A stretch of 50,288 nucleotides of DNA from positions 30,116 through 80,403 of the forward strand of contig JAUNMR010000015.1 in NCBI GenBank assembly GCA_030537455.1, in the 5' to 3' direction. A model generated the notes under the pieces. That model was not told the DNA's origin. It ran no database searches and saw nothing but the letters and a program-made list of their open reading frames with translations. The translations under genes were made by a program, and so were the position numbers. This DNA comes from Planctomycetia bacterium (GTDB lineage: Bacteria > Planctomycetota > Planctomycetia > Pirellulales > Thermoguttaceae). Shown piece after piece: positions 45,727 to 50,288 of the stretch (the stretch's first letter is position 1; each line of letters opens with the position of its first letter).

Positions 45727-47010
45727 ATGAGGAAATTATCATTTATCGCGGCGTTGCTTTGCGCGACGCTGGTTCTTTTGTCGACGGCGGTTCGCGCCCA
45801 GGACGCTAAAGACGCGGAATACTGGATTTACTTCGGCACAATGGGGTCTGACACGACCCCGGAGATGCGCGAGCACGGCGTGGAACGCTCCCAAGGGATC
45901 TATGTCGCGAAGTACAATGCGCTCACCGGCGAGGTTTCCGACGTTACGCTTGCGCTCAAAGCACAAGCGGCTGGATATATTGCCACGACGAGCAATCCGC
46001 CAATGCTCTATGTCGTCGGCGGTCTGGAGCCTCGCGACGGCTGGAGCAAGGCGTTTGCGATTAGCGCCGATCCGAAAACCGGCGCGCTATCGGTTGTAAA
46101 CGGCGTGGACGCGGAAGGTCACGGCGCCTGTCACGTGAGCGTTAATAGCGAGGGAACCTATTTGGGCGCCGCCAATTACAATAGCGGGATCTTCTCAGTT
46201 CTGAGTATCAATGCTGACCATTCGGTCGGCAAGGTCACCGCTAAGTTCCATCGGGACGGATCCGGACCGCTGACGCGTCGCCAGGAACATTCTTATGGTC
46301 ATAGTTCTTATTTCGTGGAAGACAATGGGGTTACGCATGTCTTTATGAGCGACCTTGGCGCTGATAAGGTCTATTGCGCCACGCTTGACGTACAGACCGG
46401 CGCGTTGACGCAAGACGAGAAGGTTCCGTACCTTGCGCCCCCCCCCGGCGCAGGACCGCGACATCTTTGCTTTGCGCGCGATAAGAACGATAAACTCATC
46501 GTCTTCTCGATTAACGAGCTCGACTCGACGCTATCGGCTTTTCGCGTAGACTTTAACGAAGGGGCGGAGCGTCTGGGGACGTGGACCACGATCCAGGATA
46601 AATATCGTGATAAACTCACCGACGAAGAATCGCTTGTCGACGGTAAAACCTATACTTACGGCAATAAGACCGCGGCGATTGAGGTTCTGACCCTTGCCAA
46701 CGGTCGCACGGTGGTTTACGCGTCGAACCGCGGTCAGGATTCGATCGTTGTCTTTGACGCGTCGGAAGTGATTGCCGGTAAAGAGGAACCGAACTTCCCG
46801 CTGTTGCAGCGCATACCTTCTTACGGACGTTTTCCGCGCTTCTTTATGCTCGATCCGCTCAATCGTCATCTGGTCGTGAGCAATAAGATGAGCGGCTCGA
46901 TTTACGTCTATACGATCGACCAAGAGACAGGCGAACTGTCGTTGGCGAGCGAGGAGCCGACGCGCTTGGCGTGGTGTATTGCCGGCGGGTTTATTAAGGT
47001 TGAAAAGTAA
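45727..47010 (+). CDS. Exported lactonase-family (6-phosphogluconolactonase-like) beta-propeller protein
   Basis: A 427-residue exported protein with signal peptide ending near VRAQD. The rest is a seven-bladed propeller of the lactonase family: YFGTMGSDT, GIYVAKYNALTGEVSD, YVVGGLE, GACHVSVNSEGTYLGAANY, GPRHLCFARDKNDKLIVF and VVYASNRGQDSIVVFD. Cytoplasmic members hydrolyse 6-phosphogluconolactone; exported ones may open other sugar lactones. Its place after the GH36 gene and opposite the Gfo/Idh/MocA gene supports sugar oxidation products as substrate. AAAGGA lies six bases before the ATG. A bidirectional terminator follows. Confidence 0.85.
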   Translation: MRKLSFIAALLCATLVLLSTAVRAQDAKDAEYWIYFGTMGSDTTPEMREHGVERSQGIYVAKYNALTGEVSDVTLALKAQAAGYIATTSNPPMLYVVGGLEPRDGWSKAFAISADPKTGALSVVNGVDAEGHGACHVSVNSEGTYLGAANYNSGIFSVLSINADHSVGKVTAKFHRDGSGPLTRRQEHSYGHSSYFVEDNGVTHVFMSDLGADKVYCATLDVQTGALTQDEKVPYLAPPPGAGPRHLCFARDKNDKLIVFSINELDSTLSAFRVDFNEGAERLGTWTTIQDKYRDKLTDEESLVDGKTYTYGNKTAAIEVLTLANGRTVVYASNRGQDSIVVFDASEVIAGKEEPNFPLLQRIPSYGRFPRFFMLDPLNRHLVVSNKMSGSIYVYTIDQETGELSLASEEPTRLAWCIAGGFIKVEK

Positions 47011-47111
47011 CGGCGATTGTTGACGTCAAACAGTCAGGTCGCTTGAAACCTTGACGCCGTATGAGTCTATCGAACTCTTGCTAACAGCGACCTTAATTCG
47101 CACGAAGTGTT

Positions 47112-47160
47112 GTAAAAAAAGCCGTTGCATACCACTTGAGGCATGCAACGGCTTTTAGAT
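47112..47160. terminator. Bidirectional intrinsic terminator
   Basis: AAAAGCCGTTGCAT (47117-47130) pairs perfectly with ATGCAACGGCTTTT (47143-47156), with A- and T-runs at its ends. It closes the convergent lactonase and esterase-like genes. Confidence 0.85.
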
Positions 47161-47181
47161 TTCCTGGCGACCAGATCGACG

Positions 47182-49620
47182 TTATTGTTCGTCCCACTCG
47201 TTGTATTTTCCTGGCAGACTGGAATTTAGCGACGCCCAGAAGGGTCGAATACGGTCGCATCGCGTGCGCGCGTCTTCTATCATGACGCGCGCGGAGGCGG
47301 GCACCATGCCGTTTTGGGGCGTGAGTTTCTTACTATTGAACATTACTTCCATTTTCCGGTCGAAGTCGAGTAGTTCCGGCGAAATAAAGACGACTGCGCG
47401 CGAGGCGCCGGATTGGATCTTTAAACTATTGCCGGTAATGCGAAAGAACTCAGTCTTGACGGGTTTGTAATTGTAGTTAAGTTTTTGTACAGAAAGCGGG
47501 TCAATCATTCTTCCTGGCGGGAAGTCGAAGAGTTCCACGCTCCAGAAGAAGTTGTCCCACGGTCTGATGGAGTAGACCTCTCTTGCCTCGGGTGAGAAGA
47601 AAGTTCGCGCACGAGTTTTCATCCAGTCGAAGAGTCTTGTGGTTTCCTCGGGGAAGGGTTCCGCGCCTCGTCCTTTGAATTGGACGTAAGTCATATCGAA
47701 TGGAATGGACAGATCCATGCCCCAGTCGAGAGTTTCGCGACTGACGTTTAGTCTTCCACCGTCGAGTTCTCCTCCGATGGCGTACAGTGGCACAAAGGAA
47801 CCGTTTTTCTTTAGCAACGGTGTAAAGGCGTTTGCTTCTGCGCAGATCGGCATAACGCCGGCCCATAGGTCGGGGTGGGCGAGCGCCATGTCCCACGCGA
47901 GACTACCGCCGGACTGGAACCCGGAGAGGTAGACGCGGTCGGTATCGATGGAGAAGGTACGCAAGGCGTCGCGCAGAGTGTAGAGAACCGCGGCGCACGA
48001 GGGGGCGTAGTAATCGTAGGTTCTTCCGGGCTCGGTCCACTTGGGCGCGACGACGATATATCCATAACGCGTCGCTTGACCGAAGCGTTCGTAGACGGTC
48101 GCGCCCTTTTCATTTGTTTTCTCAACTCTTGGTCCACACCACCAGTTGAGTTGCTGTAAGGGCGTCGAACGTTCGCCGTGGAGCGTGACGATTGTCGGGT
48201 ATTTGCGATTGGGGTCGTATTCGGGCGGCAGCTGGACGTAATAGACGAAGTTCTTACCGTCTTGGAAGGATGGGACGGAGATTTCGTACTGGAAGGGCGT
48301 TTCCGGGTTGGATCTTGGCACGCTCTTAGGGGGTTGCATATTGGCGAGAATGAGGCTCATAAACCTTGCGGTTGCGGCTTCTTCTGATTTAATTTGGTTC
48401 CAGATTTCCTCGCGACGATTTGGACGATCTTCCATGAGGTACTGTCGCACAAGTTTGCGCGTGCGGTAGAGCGAGGCGGCGATTTCGATCCGATCGTCGG
48501 TTCCGACGTTACCGACGACCCAACCGCTTAGCGCAATGGCCAGTCGCTGTGAATCCTGGAGCGCGCCGTCTTTTTCCGCCTGTTCAAATGCGACGAAGCG
48601 TTCCAAGGTGTTGTAATTGAGTTGTTTGTGAATTTCCGCGACCAGGGGTTGCAACGTCTTTTTGAGTTCTTCTTCCTCGACGGTTTCCAGGAGTTCGTCA
48701 ATGCGTTGTAGGATTCTTGCGCGTTGTTCGTCGAGCGCTTGGTATTCGCGTCTCATTCGTCGGATCGCCTGGATTTTTTCGGGCGAGACGCGATCCTCCT
48801 CGAAGGAGGTCAAGAGCGCTTTGACCTTTTTGTGCTGACCGGAGGCGCGTCGCAGTTCGAGTTCGTCGAGCAGGCGTTGCGCGGCGGTCTGTTTAATGAG
48901 TCTGAGCGCGACTTCCAGTCTTGCGGCGTTCTCTTCGTCGTCCTGGAAGTCATTGACGATTTCCTGCAACTCCTCGACCGCCTGTTCGTACAATGACGCT
49001 TGCACGTAATACTGGTAGACGCGCAGTCTGTCCTCGAGTGATTCCGCCTGGATCTGTCTTTTAATAAGCGCGGTAATGGTTTTTCGTGGAATGGCATGGG
49101 GGGAGAGCCTCATGTCCATATTGTGTGTTAGTCCTTGGACTCTGACGTAGGTCGGGGCAATTTCGGTAATTCCCTGGACGATCTGTTCCCCCCCGGTGAC
49201 GATTACGCGACGACCGAATTGGTCGAAGTCACCGTTGGCGCGGTATGAGCCGAGCGCGGCGACGCGCTTGACCGGGCTGTCGTTGACGCGTTGCGGAATG
49301 TGAAAGACCTCCAGACCGGCGCCGGATTCGTCGGGCGTGATATCGATGATATTGTTTTTCGGGACGTAGATGCGTCGCAATTGGTCGTCGACTACGAGGA
49401 TCTTTTCCGTCTGAACCTGCGAGGAGGCGCGTTCCTTTTTACCTTCGTTCGACTCCACAACGCTTTTGGTCATATAGATCGAGCCGACGTAGATTTGCCC
49501 GTCCTTCATAATGACGCGCGTTTGTGCCGCGTGCGCTAGCATAACGTGGCAACACATTAGCGGCGTAATTATTGCCCAGGCGAGCAGTCTGGCGCGTAGT
49601 ACTTGACTTGACATATTCAT
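47182..49620 (-). CDS. Exported protein with helical N-terminal half and esterase-like (alpha/beta hydrolase) domain
   Basis: An 812-residue exported protein. A signal peptide ends near LAHAAQ. Residues about 30-160 are beta-rich (TRVIMKDGQIYVGS, then YVPKNNIIDIT), followed by a long helical, tetratricopeptide-like or coiled region to about 400. Residues about 440-700 are an alpha/beta hydrolase like planctomycete carboxylesterases: YPTIVTLHGER, nucleophile S570 in GFQSGGSLAWDMA, and GGELDGG with a possible acid residue. The expected histidine, in the usual GRGHE.F motif, is A653 here (GRGAEPF), so the triad seems incomplete. A final beta domain ends the protein. The ATG at 49620 is preceded by no strong ribosome-binding site; 49614 and 49674 are alternatives. 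Confidence 0.72.
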   Translation of the reverse strand: MNMSSQVLRARLLAWAIITPLMCCHVMLAHAAQTRVIMKDGQIYVGSIYMTKSVVESNEGKKERASSQVQTEKILVVDDQLRRIYVPKNNIIDITPDESGAGLEVFHIPQRVNDSPVKRVAALGSYRANGDFDQFGRRVIVTGGEQIVQGITEIAPTYVRVQGLTHNMDMRLSPHAIPRKTITALIKRQIQAESLEDRLRVYQYYVQASLYEQAVEELQEIVNDFQDDEENAARLEVALRLIKQTAAQRLLDELELRRASGQHKKVKALLTSFEEDRVSPEKIQAIRRMRREYQALDEQRARILQRIDELLETVEEEELKKTLQPLVAEIHKQLNYNTLERFVAFEQAEKDGALQDSQRLAIALSGWVVGNVGTDDRIEIAASLYRTRKLVRQYLMEDRPNRREEIWNQIKSEEAATARFMSLILANMQPPKSVPRSNPETPFQYEISVPSFQDGKNFVYYVQLPPEYDPNRKYPTIVTLHGERSTPLQQLNWWCGPRVEKTNEKGATVYERFGQATRYGYIVVAPKWTEPGRTYDYYAPSCAAVLYTLRDALRTFSIDTDRVYLSGFQSGGSLAWDMALAHPDLWAGVMPICAEANAFTPLLKKNGSFVPLYAIGGELDGGRLNVSRETLDWGMDLSIPFDMTYVQFKGRGAEPFPEETTRLFDWMKTRARTFFSPEAREVYSIRPWDNFFWSVELFDFPPGRMIDPLSVQKLNYNYKPVKTEFFRITGNSLKIQSGASRAVVFISPELLDFDRKMEVMFNSKKLTPQNGMVPASARVMIEDARTRCDRIRPFWASLNSSLPGKYNEWDEQ

Positions 49621-49735
49621 CTGGTTACAATCTAAAACCGCGGGTAAATTGCCACGCGAGCGGATCGGCGGCATGAATCCTGCGCAGAGCGTTTTGCGCC
49701 TTATCGTAGTATACGGCGCTAATCGTCTGTCGGGT

Positions 49736-49776
49736 TAAAAAAAAAGGACGCGCCGCATCCTTTTGTTTATTTTATG
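49736..49776 (+). other. Terminator-like hairpin in a divergent promoter region
   Basis: AAAAGGA pairs with TCCTTTT around a nine-base loop and is followed by a T-rich run. No plus-strand gene ends nearby, so it may terminate a small RNA, or act as an attenuator for the partial gene at 49864. Weak. Confidence 0.3.
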
Positions 49777-49863
49777 CATATTATAGCGCATGTCGTCGCG
49801 TTGTGTTACCGGCGGCTTTCAGGCGTAAAGTATTATAGTGGAGCGCGCTAACCGCGCCGTTCT

Positions 49864-50288
49864 ATGCCGTCAGAACCTTTCGATTCTCCCACTGAATATG
49901 GCAGTGGCAATAGCGATTCTTTTTCGACCTCTGCCTCTGTTTCTGTCAGTATCTCCGATACCGGCATGGTGGTTCATTCTCATCTTTCTCCCGAGAAATC
50001 GCGTCGCATTTACGTGAGCGATACTCCTTCGGTGAATTGGGACGCGCCGGCGTCGCAGGAGTCGCCCCAGGGCGGTTTAAGCGGCGCGAGCGAGCGGGAT
50101 CCCTTTGTCGTCGTGCCGGATCTATCGGAGGAAGAGTTCATGGCGCGTTTGAGCGGCGAGGGCGCGCGCGCGTCGTCGCCGTCGCCAGTTCAGCTGTCAC
50201 GCCCCAGTGTTCGCTCGGGTCCTTGGCGTCTTCCCGAGGCGCCACAGTTTCCTCAGCAGGAGTATGCGGAAGAGTCCACGCGATTGCC
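49864..50288 (+). CDS. Partial gene, N-terminal 141 residues, unknown
   Basis: An ATG at 49864 opens a frame that runs to the end of the window without a stop, preceded by an in-frame TAA at 49849-49851. The visible part is Ser/Pro/Glu-rich and low in hydrophobic residues, so it is probably a disordered N-terminal region of a larger cytoplasmic protein. It has no signal peptide. A TATTAT-type -10 lies near 49831. No clear ribosome-binding site is seen. The steady codon use with many GCG/CGT/GAG codons matches neighbours, so it is likely real. Confidence 0.55.
   Translation, partial: MPSEPFDSPTEYGSGNSDSFSTSASVSVSISDTGMVVHSHLSPEKSRRIYVSDTPSVNWDAPASQESPQGGLSGASERDPFVVVPDLSEEEFMARLSGEGARASSPSPVQLSRPSVRSGPWRLPEAPQFPQQEYAEESTRL

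Noticed and set aside
1..50288. CRISPR array, given the Card1-like nuclease
   Set aside because: I found no regularly spaced direct repeats and no cas genes.
1..50288. tRNA, rRNA or prophage/IS elements
   Set aside because: No T-loop/anticodon pattern, no transposase or integrase, and no terminal inverted repeats with target duplication were seen.

Overview
The window looks like chromosomal DNA of a planctomycete (phylum Planctomycetota). Three things point there: a secreted protease with the planctomycete LEPR-XLL N-terminal motif (8913-11408), a 160-residue protein of the Planctomycetes/Verrucomicrobia-restricted 'Plancto_Ver' type (32979-33461), and several long exported proteins of kinds usual in that phylum (Tat-signal Gfo/Idh/MocA oxidoreductase, DUF3352-like protein, esterase with a long helical N-terminus). 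Housekeeping genes are GC-richer than two accessory stretches (about 230-3580 and 7745-12700). A gut-type anaerobic lineage is possible from the polyferredoxin and glycan genes, but that is inference only. I found no tRNA, rRNA, CRISPR array, insertion sequence or prophage.

Layout. 1-3577: a lone 1116-residue AT-rich protein with a Rossmann-like N-terminus, an RyR-like module and a C-terminal PD-(D/E)xK nuclease like that of the Card1/Can2 (DUF1887) effectors; this is the best candidate for an undescribed sensor-nuclease defence protein. 3819-7333: MATE exporter, then a LysM/L,D-transpeptidase-like envelope protein. 7334-7744: a gene-free stretch full of stem-loops. 7745-12777: accessory block with a two-gene operon (secreted metzincin plus anchored partner) and a broken glycosyltransferase. 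12796-14022: two unknown small proteins with a possible micropeptide between them. 14035-17926 (minus): CinA-like/NMNAT-like fusion, McsB arginine kinase, alternative GlmU. 18343-20691 (plus): HtrA protease and a lipoprotein. 20731-24821 (minus): QueC, zinc-ribbon protein, YidD, RnpA, thioredoxin lipoprotein, ApgM. 25110-26096: TrpS. 26248-31451 (minus): unknown protein, membrane polyferredoxin, DUF362 protein, MetK. 31856-36105 (plus): PIN-TRAM membrane protein, Plancto_Ver protein, phosphoglucomutase, SLOG-like protein. 36261-49620: exported DUF3352-like protein, HD phosphohydrolase, GLUG-GDPD fusion, Gfo/Idh/MocA oxidoreductase, GH36 alpha-galactosidase, lactonase and an esterase-like protein. 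49864-end: a partial gene.

How the genes work together. Central carbon genes (ApgM, Pgm, lactonase, alternative GlmU) and secreted sugar-active enzymes (GH36, Gfo/Idh/MocA, esterase-like) suggest glycan use feeding glycolysis and cell-envelope sugar nucleotides. The polyferredoxin and DUF362 protein look like one electron-transfer unit. HtrA, McsB, the metzincin and the thioredoxin lipoprotein act in protein quality control or secreted protein processing. A recurring theme is enzyme folds with a missing key residue: L,D-transpeptidase His to Gln, CinA Ser to Ala, McsB Cys to Ser, GDPD Arg to Ala, esterase His to Ala. Several genes are closed by clear intrinsic terminators.
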